NCBI GenBank assembly: GCA_950022295.1
Contig: OX465595.1
Span: 279,445,770-279,509,769, forward strand
Reading direction: 5' to 3'
Length of the DNA stretch: 64,000 nt
Source: Bromus sterilis
Lineage: Eukaryota > Streptophyta > Magnoliopsida > Poales > Poaceae
Shown here: positions 12,200 through 23,418 of the stretch, piece after piece
Numbering within the stretch: position 1 is the first letter of the stretch
Layout: each line of letters starts with the position of its first letter
Position numbers and translations under genes: made by a program
The notes under the pieces: generated by a model
Database searches by the model: none
What the model was told of the DNA's origin: nothing
The model's input: the letters and a program-made list of their open reading frames with translations, nothing else

Positions 12200-12979
12200 A
12201 TGGCAGATCTTCCCCCTCGGCAGATTGTTCGTTTGACCAGGTGCCTCGGTGTGCGTGGCCATCCCGCCACGTTGATCGAGATGATGTCCTATGTGGGATA
12301 TCGATGGTACCCTGAGTACACCGTCGAGGAGCAGTTCCACGACTTCAACCAGACGCAGTTCCACTGCATTGTCAGGATCTACCCGCACCACGTTGGAGTC
12401 ACCCAGCCTATCCATTTTGGACATGGCATTGGCATTACCGAGAACATGGCTGTGCAGGATGCTGCATACTCATGTATGACACTACTGAGAGAGGAGCACA
12501 CTTTGCTGAGAGAGACCTCTTTCCGCTATATCCCTGCTGCACTTCCAGGAGAAGAGGGATATTACACCGGACTCTACTCAGATCACTCTGCAGAGGATCC
12601 AGCACTTCATGTGACTGCTAGGTTTGCTAGTGATCGAGATCGTGATGCACGCGCTCTCCGTTTCGAGCTCCACGCCACCCGTGTTCGTCTGTATCGAGCA
12701 CTGACACTCTTGGCACCCTTTGTGAGCGTTGGATCAGTTGAGCATGATGCTATCTATCCAGTGAGGACTCAGATGCCTTCTCGAGTTGCTTGGCCCGAGA
12801 TTGGAGGCATTTTTCCACCCCGTGGTCCTTTGCTTCCACCCTACGCCGGACCTAGGCCCCATCCTTGCCCAAATGGATATCAGGGTCCACAGGCCTCCGT
12901 GTTTTCCGATGGTCACCTTCAGCTACCGGGATACGCGGGTAACTTTCACGAGGACTACTATGGAGATGGAGATGAGTGA
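12200..12979 (+). CDS. Uncharacterised 259-aa ORF upstream of gag in element C
   Basis: An uninterrupted frame starting MADLPPRQIVRLTRCLG and ending DYYGDGDE. I do not recognise it as a named family. Residues 36-99 look like a double-stranded-RNA-binding fold. A segment YPEYTVEEQF is followed by a strand FHCIVRIYP, then GHGIGIT and a helix MAVQDAAYSCMTLL. This echoes the G-x-G-x-S/T...A...AA...L signature of the third strand and last helix of that fold. The C-terminal third is rich in proline and glycine and ends acidic. It is separate from gag, which starts 332 bp further on, and sits where the element transcript would be read first. It stays open although gag-pol next to it has a stop and two frameshifts. 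The domain assignment is inference. Confidence 0.6.
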   Translation: MADLPPRQIVRLTRCLGVRGHPATLIEMMSYVGYRWYPEYTVEEQFHDFNQTQFHCIVRIYPHHVGVTQPIHFGHGIGITENMAVQDAAYSCMTLLREEHTLLRETSFRYIPAALPGEEGYYTGLYSDHSAEDPALHVTARFASDRDRDARALRFELHATRVRLYRALTLLAPFVSVGSVEHDAIYPVRTQMPSRVAWPEIGGIFPPRGPLLPPYAGPRPHPCPNGYQGPQASVFSDGHLQLPGYAGNFHEDYYGDGDE

Positions 12980-13310
12980 GACCGCCTATGGTCTTACTTA
13001 GTGAGGATGTAGTAGTATCGTAGTATATTGTAAGCAAGGTGTCTAAGTTCCAGAGGCTTAGATAAATAATGTATAGGAAGTCAGAGTGCCTCTGAAGGAT
13101 GTATCATCTTCATCACGTTTGTATTAGCTTGGTGCTTGTACTAAAACGATGTATGGTTTGTATGACAGCTTGTGAATATATGGCTTGTATGCTTTTATCA
13201 CCATGTTGTCAAGATTATTACTTCCTTTGCTCTGTAATCCTTCCAGTACTTCAATACCTTGTTTAGACTCTTCAAAACAACTCTGTTTGACTTTGGTTTT
13301 CACCTTCACG
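12980..13310 (+). other. Spacer between the extra ORF and gag in C
   Basis: About 330 bp, AT-leaning, with repeated TTGTATG/GCTTGTA words. No gene seen. It could hold a splice site or a second initiation region, but nothing visible proves it. Confidence 0.4.
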
Positions 13311-16300
13311 ATGTCTCAAGGAACCCGTGGCCGGGTTGGTCGTAACCAAGGTCGTGGTAATGACCAGGAGGAAGGCAACCTTCCACCCCCACCCACGATG
13401 GCTCAGGTTCTGATGGAGGTCGAGAGGAACCGCCGAGACTCTCACCACCTGTTGGAAGTCATTGCTCGCAACACCACTCAGGAGCGCAATGAGATGGTGT
13501 CCCTGAACGACTTCATCCGACTTCATCCCCCGGTTTTCAGTTACTCCACCGAGCCCCTTGACGCCGATGACTGGCTTCGCAGCATCGAGAGGAAGCTCCA
13601 AGCAGGACATGTTGCAAATGGCGACAAGGTCAGCTATGCCACCTATCACCTTGAAGGCGCAGCTAGCTCTTGGTGGGAGAACTTTCTGAATATGCGTCCT
13701 GTTGGACCACCCGCATCTTGGGATGAGTTTTGCACTTCCTTCCGTGAGCACCACATTCCCAAGGGTCTTATGGACCGCAAGCGTGAGGAGTTCTGCAACC
13801 TCACCCAAGGCAGAAGGACTGTTGACGAGTTTAGTCGTGATTTCAACCGACTTGCTCGTTATGCTACCGAAGAAGTCTCCACTGACGCAAAGAAGCAAGA
13901 GCGGTTCCGTCGTGGACTAAATTCTGGACTCCGTCGTGAGCTCAACCTACATGAATTTGCCACCTTCCAGGTCCTTGTCAACAAGGCCATCAAGACCGAG
14001 GACATGAACACCCCCAACGATTTCCGCAAACACCCTAGAGACGACAGTTCATCCAGTTCTGGCTCCCAGAAGCGCAAGATCTGGATCCCCAACAGTATGT
14101 TCCGCCAGAACAACCCACCGAGGCCATCCTATGTGGCGCCTCGTCCACCAACCCAGTTCCACCCAGCTCCACCAAACAACCCAGCTCCACGCACTGTTTT
14201 CGGAGCCTGTTACAAGTGTGGTCAGGCAGGCCACTATTCTCGTGAGTGTCCCCAGAACCAGATCCAGAATCAGAATGCTCCACCCCGTGCCGGAGGCAAC
14301 AGCAATGGTCGTGGAAAGCCACCCCAGAAGGTCTACACCGCCAAACCCGCTCCTCCCGCCACTCGTGGACGTGTGAACCAGATTGCCGCCGAAGAGACTG
14401 ACGACACTACTGACGTCATTCTTGGTACGCTCCCAGTCAATTATGTTCCGACTTACGTTCTTTTCGCCCCAGGAGCATCTCATTCATTCATGTCGGAAAG
14501 TTATGCACTTCATCATGAGTTATCTTTTGTTGAACTGTCCACTCCAATGATTATTCAAACTCCAGGGTCAAGATGGCAAACTAATAGAGTAAGCCATGGT
14601 AATCAAATTGCAATTGAGGGTTTAGTATTCCTTGCTTCACTCATAGCCCTCAAGTCTTCAGATATTGATGTCATCCTTGGCATGGATTGGCTATCAAGAC
14701 AGAATGCCTACCTGGATTGCAAAGTAAAATCCGTGAAACTCACCCACCCTTCAGGCAAAACCGTCAACTATACCTCACCCAGAACAAGAACCCAAGTGCA
14801 TTCTTTGAATGTACTTCCCCTTCCCGAACTTGAAGATATTACGGTGGTTCGTGACTTCCCGGATGTCTTTCCTGAAGAGCTGCCGGGCATGCCACCCGAC
14901 AGATGCGTAGAGTTTATAGTAGATCTTGAACCAGGAACCGCACCAATTTCTAGACGCCCATAGAAAATGGCCCCACGTGAGTTAGCTGAGCTTAAAATCC
15001 AACTTGGTGCTTCGTTGGCAAAAGGCTTCATCCGCCCTAGCTCATCACCATGGGGTTGCCCCGTTCTGTTCGTAAAGAAGAAAGATGGAACAGAAAGGAT
15101 GTGCGTAGACTATCGTCCGCTAAATTTAGCGACGATAAAGAACAAGTACCCATTGCCCAGGATCAATGATCTTTATGATCAACTTGCAGGATCCTCTGTC
15201 TTCTCCAAGATGGATTTGAGATTAGGCTATCATCAAATCAAAATCCGAAACGAGGACATTCCCAAAACGGCTTTTACTACTCGTTATGGTCTATACGAGT
15301 ATACCGTCATGTCCTTTGGTTTAACCAATGCCCCCGCCACTTTCTCACGCATGATGAATTCGATCTTCATGGAGTACTTAGATAAATTTGTTGTGGTATA
15401 TCTCGATGAAATTCTCATCTACTCGAAGAACGAAGAAGAACATGCCGAACACTTAAGGCTGGTATTGATGAAACTTAGAGAGCATCGCCTGTATGCTAAA
15501 TTCTCCAAGTGTGAATTCTGGCTACCAAAAGTGACCTACTTAGGCCACGTGATTTCTGCAAAAGGCATTGCTGTGAATCCCGAGAGATTTCTGGCCGTCC
15601 TTGACTGGACTCCACCTGAATCGGTTAAGCAAGTTAGGAGTTTTCTTGGCCTAGCCAGCTATTGCCGCCGCTTCGTCGAGAACTTTTCTAAAGTTGCAAA
15701 GCCTCTGACTGAGCTCCTCAAGAAAGATAAGAAATTCCTATGGACTCCGAAGTGCGAGGAAAGCTTTGAAGAGCTAAAAAGAAGATTGACTTCTACACCC
15801 GTACTTGCACCTCCAGACACTAAAAAGGATTTCGAGATCTATTGTGACGCATCACGGCAAGGGTTAGGATGCATACTTCTGCAAGATCAACATGTGGTAG
15901 CTTATGCTTCACACCAGTTGCGGCCACATGAAGAGAACTATCCTACCCATGACCTTGAATTCGCTGCCGTAGTTCATGCCCTAACAACTTGGCGACATTA
16001 CCTCCTTGGTAATCGTTGTGAGATTTATTCCGACCACCAAAGCCTCAAATATATCTTCACCCAGCCAGATCTTAATCTCAGGCAAAGACGCTGGATTGAG
16101 TTGATAAAAGATTACGACGTAGTAATTTCTTACACCCCAGGCAAAGCCAATGTCATGGCTGATGCCCTAAGTCGTAAGTCGTATTGTAACAACCTCATGT
16201 TACAACAGTATCAACCACTTCTTCATGAGGACTTTCGCAAGCTCAACCTTGAGATTGTTCCTCATGGCTATCTTTCTACCTTGGTGGCGAAACCAACTCT

Positions 16301-17753
16301 TGAGGATCAAATCATAGTTGCCCAAAGGCGTGCACGAGGTGTTCGTCGGATCAAGGAGAACATTGCTAGCGGAGTTGCTAAATGTTTCTCCACAGATAAC
16401 AAGGGAACGGTATTCTTTGGAAATCGTTTGGTAGTACCTAAGAATAGGGAACTAAGGCAACTCATCCTTAAAGAAGCCCATGACACACCCCTCTCAATTC
16501 ATCCCGGTAGCACAAAAATGTACCGAGATCTACACCAGAGATTTTGGTGGACTAGGATGAAGAGAGACATTGCTCAATTTGTTGCCAAATGTGATGTTGT
16601 CGTCGCATTAAGGCAGAACATCAAAGACCTGCTGGTACACTTCAACCTTTGTCTATTCCCGGGTGGAAATGGGACAAAGTCGGTATGGACTTCATCACCG
16701 GCTTTCCAAAAACCCAGAAAGGAAACAATGCCATCTTCGTTGTCATAGATAGGATTTCCAAAGTTGCTCACTTCCTTCCGGTTCGCGAGTCTATAACTGC
16801 TAGCCAGTTAGCGGACTTGTACATCTCTAGAATTGTATCCCTTCACGGTGTTACTTTGGAAATCAATTCTGATCGTGGTAGCCTTTTTACCTCTAGATTT
16901 TTGGGAAGCTTTCAGAATGCTATGGGAACTCATCTCTCCTTTAGTACAGCTTTCCATCCTCGGTCTAGCAGTCAAGTCGAAAGGGTTAACCAAATTCTCG
17001 AAGACATGCTCAGAGCTTGTGTTATCTCATTCGGAAAGAATTGGGAGAAGTCTCTTCCATTTGCCGAATTTGCTTATAACAATAGTTTTCAATCTAGTCT
17101 GAAAATGGCTCCTTTTGAACTCCTATATGGACGACGATGTCGAACACCACTAAACTGGTCAGAAACCGGTGAAAGACAATTCTTTGGACCGGATATGATC
17201 AAGGAAGCAGAAGAGCAAGTTCGCATTGTTCGTGATCAATTGAAATCAGCCCAGTCTCGTCAGAAAGCTACTATGATCGTCATCATAGGCAAGAGAGCTA
17301 CAATCTGGATGAGAAGGCTTACCTTCGGGTTACTCCTCTGAAGGGAACCCAACGTTTCGGTATCAAAGGCAAGTTGGCCCCATGTTACATCGGACCTTTC
17401 CGCATTATTGCTAAACATGGAGAATTTTCCTACCAACTTGAACTACCCCCGCACCTTTCCCGAGTACATGATGTATTCCATGTGTCCCAACTCAGGCGTT
17501 GCTTCAAGGACCCCATCCGCGAAGTCGACCATGAAACGCTTGATCTCCAAGATGACCTTTCTTATCGAGAATACCCCATTCGTATTCTTGATTCCGCAGA
17601 GCGTGTCACTCGTCATCAGAAGATTAGGTTTCTGAGAGTGCAATGGTCACACCACTCTGAAAGAGAAGCTACGTGGGAAAGAGAAGACCGTCTCCGTGCC
17701 AAGTACCCCTCCTTCCTTCCGCAGACTTCTGAATCTCGGGACGAGATTTTGTT
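13311..17753 (+). pseudogene. gag-pol of element C (stop and two frameshifts)
   Basis: The ATG at 13311 starts MSQGTRGRVGRNQGRG. Gag capsid motifs (WWENFLNMRP, REEFCNLTQGRRTVDEF) are followed by a CCHC knuckle CYKCGQAGHYSREC near 14206. The protease, RT (PLNLATIKNKYPLPR...), RNase H (YCDASRQGLGCIL), integrase (MDFITGFPKTQKG...NSFQSSLKMAPFELLYG) and a chromodomain-like tail (VQWSHHSEREATWERED) come in the usual order. Defects are a TAG at 14961-14963 between PR and RT and frameshifts near 16590 (integrase N-terminus) and near 17265. The protease site reads APGASHSF instead of D-S/T-G (14465-14467), and the RT box reads YLDE instead of YLDD (15399-15410). The enzyme set would be inactive even without the frame breaks. 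Confidence 0.9.
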
Positions 17754-17767
17754 GAGTGGGGGCGAGT

Positions 17768-19727
17768 TGTCAGAACCCTCTGTTAGAGGTGGAACCGGAG
17801 CAGGAGGCTGCCCCCTTCGTTGAAGACCCCGAACCCGAACCTCGTCAGCAAGGCAAGCAAACCCCCATTGATCATGTCGATAAAATCCCACTTCCCTCTC
17901 ATGTCTCGCTTATGCATTGTATAGGATGATCACCATGATAACGATTCTATCGCATAGATGAACCCATTCCTTTGCATGACCTATCATTTGTCAAAGTAGT
18001 AGGCAAAACCACAATCCTAGCAAATGTAGGAGTTGATTGATATCATGTGGCCCCTGCAATTGTTACTGCTTATTGCATGCTTAGAGTGATACCATGATGT
18101 TACTGTTATGTGAGTCGGGATGGTAGTGATCATGAGGATGATGGTAGAAAAGTGTTGGTGAATCGACCCTAATACAAGGTGAACGATGAGAGGTTGTGTA
18201 GGAGTACACGGTGGGTTGTCTCGTTGAACACCGCCCTAAGTCCGAGTTCTTATGTGGTGATCCAAGATGAAGAGTAAAACCACACATTGGGCTCACTGAC
18301 CCCTCTCAGCTTATTAACTCATCCCTTTCGATGTCCAGATGTCGCAATAGTTCGGAGTTCTGGTAGGTCTGTGGCCTGGATGCTAAGTGAGAGAACGGCT
18401 CACCCGAGACCGGCTTATGCACCACGCACACATCACTTGGGTCCACTTCGGTAAACCGGCCGGGTTCACGATAGTGGTAGCCAACCCAAGTAGGCGGCTT
18501 TCTCGGACTAGATCGGCTATGAGGTAACAGTTGTGGTGAGCATCCTCGCTGGTACCCCTTGAATGGTGTCGAGATCAAAGGCGGTAAATGATGATCATGT
18601 GTGTGTAGCGGTACACCCCTGCAGGGTTAACAAAACTATTCGAATAGCCGCGTCCGCGGTTATGGACTGCTTGGAAAGCTTAGCTTGATTATTAGATAAC
18701 TTGAACCGGATACTTCTAAAACACACCAAGATAAGTGTGAGTGATATGGCGTGCTTTCTCGTGGGGAAGTCGAGGAAGGCACCATAGTGGTGTAATTGGT
18801 TGGAGAAAGTAGTGGACTCGTGTACGCTTCTTACCTCAAAGTCTGGTACTCGTAGTTCAGGACTAGCCAAGTCAAAGCTAGCATTTCTGCAAGTGAAACC
18901 CCACCTCCATTTACCTTGATACATGTGCATGAGTAGTATAGCTCCTATGTAAGTCTTGCTGAGTACGAAGGTGGCTTCTTCATCGAGCTGGACGACTAAA
19001 GATCAAGCTAGTCTAGTCCCAGTCAGATGACTGGTTCCCTCGTGGAGGGCTTGTGTTTAAATAAGGCTTCTTAAGCCATTTGTTAAACTTGTCTGTACTC
19101 AGACATAATTTGCTTCCGCTTGTGTTGTAATGTTGGATCACATGTTTGTGATCTCTGTGTGCACTCTATAAGAGTTATCAATAAAATTGTATACTTTGTA
19201 GAGAATTGCAATGATACCTACTGTTCATATAAGACATGTGTGTTGCGTGTATGTTTATAACATGCATGTCTTTGTATGGGTTTTCGAGACCTTAGTTGTG
19301 AACTGGCTGGCGGTCTTTCATACACCAAGTGGCCCTTACATGTGCGCAGCTTGGGGCATCGCAATGCGATTGTTCGAGACTCTGTCTCGTGCACACTTTG
19401 TGGTATGATCGAGCCCGCCCTAGACCCCGACTAAGTGATCGGGATGGAGTAAGTTTATGTAAGAGTTATGATATAGTCGATAGTATGGTTGAGGCGACTT
19501 GTCTTTGAATATGGGAGTTCACCACCCATATCATTTGACTTGTGTGCGGACGATGAGGACCCATCTTAGTTGATCATCCGGCCTGGATGGGATGCCCCTC
19601 ACGTACGATGCTCTCCGAGAACGTTCTGTGCTTGGCCTTGTCTGCTTAGACAAGTGGGTACGGTTCTCGGCTCTCCATATGACTATGTCTTAGCTGGACT
19701 TGCATACGCTTACCCCGGGTCCCGGCA
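17768..19727 (+). repeat. 3' LTR of element C
   Basis: It starts TGTCAGAACCC right after a purine-rich tract (GTGGGGGCGAG) and ends CCCGGCA, followed by CTTCT, the same target repeat that flanks the solo LTR at 7067-9078. It is 1,960 bp. The 52-bp difference from the solo copy is a deletion near 18966. A TATA-like TTTAAATAAGG lies near 19056. Confidence 0.9.
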
Positions 19728-20203
19728 CTTCTCCAGGCAGCCCCGATCTTGAAACGGCGATGGCGGCGGTACAGAGGCGAGATCATGAAAGAGGAGTCCC
19801 GTCTTAGGGGTTTCCAACACGGGGGGTAAATATAGGCGAAGGGGGTGTCGAAGGGACCCACCAGGCAGCCAGGAGGCCTCCTGGCGCGGCCTAGGGTGGG
19901 GCCGCGCCGGGGACCCTCCTGGCCTCCTAGTGGTGGCCCCCTCCGCTCCTTTGGTGTTTCCGGAAGCTTCCGTGTCGCTGATTTTTTTATCTGATTTTTC
20001 CGGATTTTTTGGAGCACTTTTAATGGCCGGAAAACCTGAAATACAAAAACAGCAGAAAACAACAACTGATAGCTGGGTGCACTGGGTTAATAGATTAGTC
20101 CAAATATGCTCAAAAGTGTATGAAAATTCAAGCAAATCATGGAAAATTCACACAAAACATGCATGGAGCAAGCAAAAATTATAGATACGTTTGGGACGTA
20201 TCA
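19728..20203. repeat. Right end of element A, second copy
   Basis: It matches 9079-9554 with few changes and ends CGTATCA, followed by GACAG and the resumed gag/pol of O. It is the A part of the second 4.5-kb repeat and is not an independent insertion. Confidence 0.88.
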
Positions 20204-22824
20204 GACAGAAGGGCCATTTTGCAAACAATTTCACCAAGGAGAAGAACCCCATGCCGTGTCCCGATGCACCAGCCCTAGGTCGAGGAGCCTCACGACGTTC
20301 GGCAAACGTCTCCAAGGGACGATTGAATCACGTGGATGCGGAAGAAGCTCAAGAAGCCCCTGATGTTGTGCTGGGAACATTCCTTGTGAACTTAGTACCG
20401 GCAGGAGTATTGTTTGATTCGGGTGCATCACATTCTTTCGTCACGGAAAGTTTTGTGCATAGAAGCGGGATAAAACCAAGCCGAATGGACAAATCCATGA
20501 TAGTACAAATACCTGGGTCCAAGACGAAGGCAGTGTTATCTTGCCCAAAGGTTCCTGTAATAATTGAAGGAGTAGAGTTTTCAGCCAACCTCATTGTGTT
20601 GGGAGCCCAAGGATTGGAAGTGATACTCGGGATGGATTGGATGTCCAAGTATCATGGACGCATAGACTGCACCAAGAAGTCAGTCGACTTAACCAATGAT
20701 GAAGGAGTTCGGGTGGAATATGTTGCCAAGCCAGAAGAGCTCCAAGCCTTTTTCCACCAGAGTATTTCGGGACCATCACTGGAGCAAGTGCACATAGTTT
20801 GTGAGTTACCAGATGTCTTTCCGGAGGAGTTACCCGGTATGCCGCCTGATCGGGATATTGAGTTCATTATTGAGTTAGTACCTGGTACAACCCCAATTGC
20901 ACAGAGACCCTACCGGATGAATGCTGAAGAGATAGTAGAGTTGAAGAAGCAGTTGAATAACATGCTCTAGAAGGGACTTATTCGACCCAGTGCCTCACCC
21001 TGGGGTTCGTCAGTCCTCTTAGTGGACAAGCGGGATGGTACCATACACATGTGTGTGGACTACCGTAAGATGAATTAAGTGACCGTCAAGAACAAGTATC
21101 CACTCCCTAAGATCGAGGATCTGTTCGACCAGTTGAACGGAGCTCGAGTCTTCTCCAAGATCGATCTGAGGACCGGATATCATCAGCTGAAGGTCCGCGA
21201 GTCAGACATCCCCAAGACAGCCTTCACAAACCGATATGGTATGTTCGAGTACACTGTGATGTCCTTCAGACTTACCAATGCACCGGCCTATTTCATGAAC
21301 CTCATGAACAAGATCTTCATGAAGTACCTTGACAAGTTTGTGGTGGTGTTCATTGATGACATCCTGATTTATTCCAAGACGGAAGAAGAGCATGCCGAAC
21401 ATCTGCGCTTAGTCCTTGAAACTTTGCGAGAGCACCAGCTGTACGCCAAGTTCAGCAAGTGTGAATTCTGGCTTAATGAAGTTGGATTTTTGGGACACGT
21501 ATTGTCGAAGGGAGGAATATCAGTCGACCCAGCCAAGATTCGGTCCATCATGGACTGGAAAGCCCCGACCAACCATACCGAAGTTAGAGGATTCCTTGGA
21601 CTAGCGGGGTATTACCGCAAGTTCGTGGAAGGATTTTCCAGCATTGCCCGTCCTATGACTCAACTTCTGAATAAGGACCAGAGGTTTGTGTGGTCAGAGA
21701 AGTGTGAAGCCAGTTTCGAGGAGCTGAAGAGGAGATTGGTGTCTGCTCCAGTTTTGACGATGCCTGACTTGACCAAGAGCTTCGATGTGTATTGTGACGC
21801 ATCGAAGATTGGATTGGGTTGTGTCCTGATGCAAGTAGGCAAGGTGATCGAGTACCTATCAGGTCAGTTGAAGCCGCATGAGTTGAACTACCCACCCATG
21901 ACTTGGAGCTAGCCGCTGTTGTGCTTGCTCTCAAGAGGTGGAGACATTACCTGATGGGTCACCGTTGGGACATATACATAGACCATAAGAGCCTGAAGTA
22001 CATATTCTCTCAAAAGGAGTTGAACATGAGGCAGAGGAGATGGATTGAGTTGTTCAAGGACTATTTCCTAGAGATCCACTACCAACCTGGCAACGCCAAC
22101 GTGGTAGTCGACGCCCTCAGCCGCAAGCCCCGGACACTTAATGCAATGAACAGAGAGATGTAGCCAGCTCTGCACGAGGAGTTCGATAAGCTGGGTTTGG
22201 AACTTTTTACACCCGGTTTTATTGCTCACCTCGAGCTAACTCCGACTCTGTTTGATCAGATCAAGGAGGCACAGAAGGGACACGACAGTATCGAGGGAAT
22301 CAAGAAGAAGATACCCCTCGGCAAGGCCCCGAAGTTCTCGACAGATGATGAAGGAGTTCTTTGGTTCGATGTCCGATTCTGTGTGCCCGATGTAGAGGAG
22401 TTGAAGCTCGCTATCCTGAAAGAATCTCACGATACACCTTACTCCATCCACCCTGGAGGGACTAAGATGTATCAAGACCTGAAGGACTTGTTCTGGTGGC
22501 ACGGTATGAAGCGTGAAATTGCCTTGTATGTCGCCAAGTGTGATATTTGCCAGAGAGTAAAAGCAGAGCACCAGAGACCTGCTGGATTGCTACCGCTCCG
22601 AGTTCCTGAATGGAAGTGGGAACAAATGGGCATGGACTTCATCACAGGTCTACCGAGGTCGAGCAAAGGACACGACTCTATCTGGGTCATCGTCGATCGA
22701 CTCACCAAGGTAGCGCACTTCATTCCCGTGCGAACCACCTATCGAGGAGACCAGCTGGCAGACTTGTACATGTCAAGGATCATTTGTCTGTACGGAGTTC
22801 CGAAGGAGATTGTGTCTGACCGAG
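20204..22824 (+). pseudogene. O pol, second copy: protease to integrase N-part (broken)
   Basis: Same content as 9555-11661 but continuing past the duplication end. It has the protease DSGASHSF, RT with FIDDILIYS and RNase H. The integrase zinc-binding and catalytic-core beginning follow (HPGGTKMYQDLKDLFWW, CDICQRVKAEHQRPAG, MDFITGLPRSSKG). It carries the same stops (20968-20970 and 21076-21078) and the same frameshift near 21884 as the first copy. Element B cuts it at 22825 within the integrase core, and the remainder is at 32218-33086. Confidence 0.9.
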
Positions 22825-23273
22825 TGACGAGGGGGTGACCCCACGACTCCTGCATGAAAGGCTACCTGGTGCGTATGAAGACAGAAGGCCCGCTGGGAAG
22901 CTACGACAAGCCCACGATTGGCCCAACCAGGCATTGACGTACGAATCCGCGACTAACATGGAAGGTGCAACTTGGCGTACAAGGCAAAGACTAGAACTAG
23001 GAAACCATCTCTGTAACCTAGTACGAACTCCCTGCGACCTAGCCTAATATATAAAGGCTGGGAGGGGAGACGTCCAGCACAACTCAACACGCATCTACTC
23101 ATCTAGCCTTGCGATTACTCGCCTTGGCCTCCATTGTAATCACCCCGTCACGCAATAATATCGGGCAGGAAGTGCTTCTCCTGTTAGCCGACGAGTATCG
23201 TCCAACCTGTGCCTATCTCTATTAATAACCCAGGGTCCTTGACCAAGGGATTTGCTGGGGTTGATCCCCGTCA
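22825..23273 (+). repeat. 5' LTR of element B
   Basis: 449 bp, TGACGAGGGGGTGACC...GATCCCCGTCA. It is followed at 23274 by ATTTGCGCCGTCTGTGAGAA, the spacer/primer-site block common in this group. It differs from the 3' LTR at a modest number of positions. Confidence 0.92.
23047..23056 (+). promoter_or_regulatory. TATA box of the B LTR
   Basis: TATATAAAGG in the LTR, repeated at the matching place in the 3' LTR near 31986. The likely transcription start is about 30 bp downstream. Inferred from motif and position only. Confidence 0.55.
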
Positions 23274-23418
23274 ATTTGCGCCGTCTGTGAGAACTTCACA
23301 GGTTGGAATCGCGATCTCGGCGGCCTCATCATCGGCACTCGTCAAGGAAGCGACTCCATCAGCACTCATCGACTCCACGGCCCGAGGAGACTCTGATCTA
23401 TTTGGATCCCTCTGTTTC

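Larger units (their letters stand above)
11662..19727 (+). mobile_element. Element C: Ty3/gypsy chromovirus-like, lacking its 5' LTR
   Basis: Only the last 17 bp of the 5' LTR remain (11662-11678, CCGGGTCCCGACA end). A primer binding site, an upstream extra ORF, gag-pol and a complete 3' LTR follow. The domain order PR-RT-RH-IN with a chromodomain-like tail places it with chromoviruses, resembling the Tekay/Del group by my reading. Its missing 5' LTR is explained by the duplication junction at 11661/11662, not by ordinary insertion. Confidence 0.88.

Noticed and set aside
7067..22309. Direct repeat as two independent insertions
   Set aside because: Both copies include the same target-repeat borders and the same broken O pol, which separate insertions cannot produce. 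An assembly error remains possible and needs read checks.
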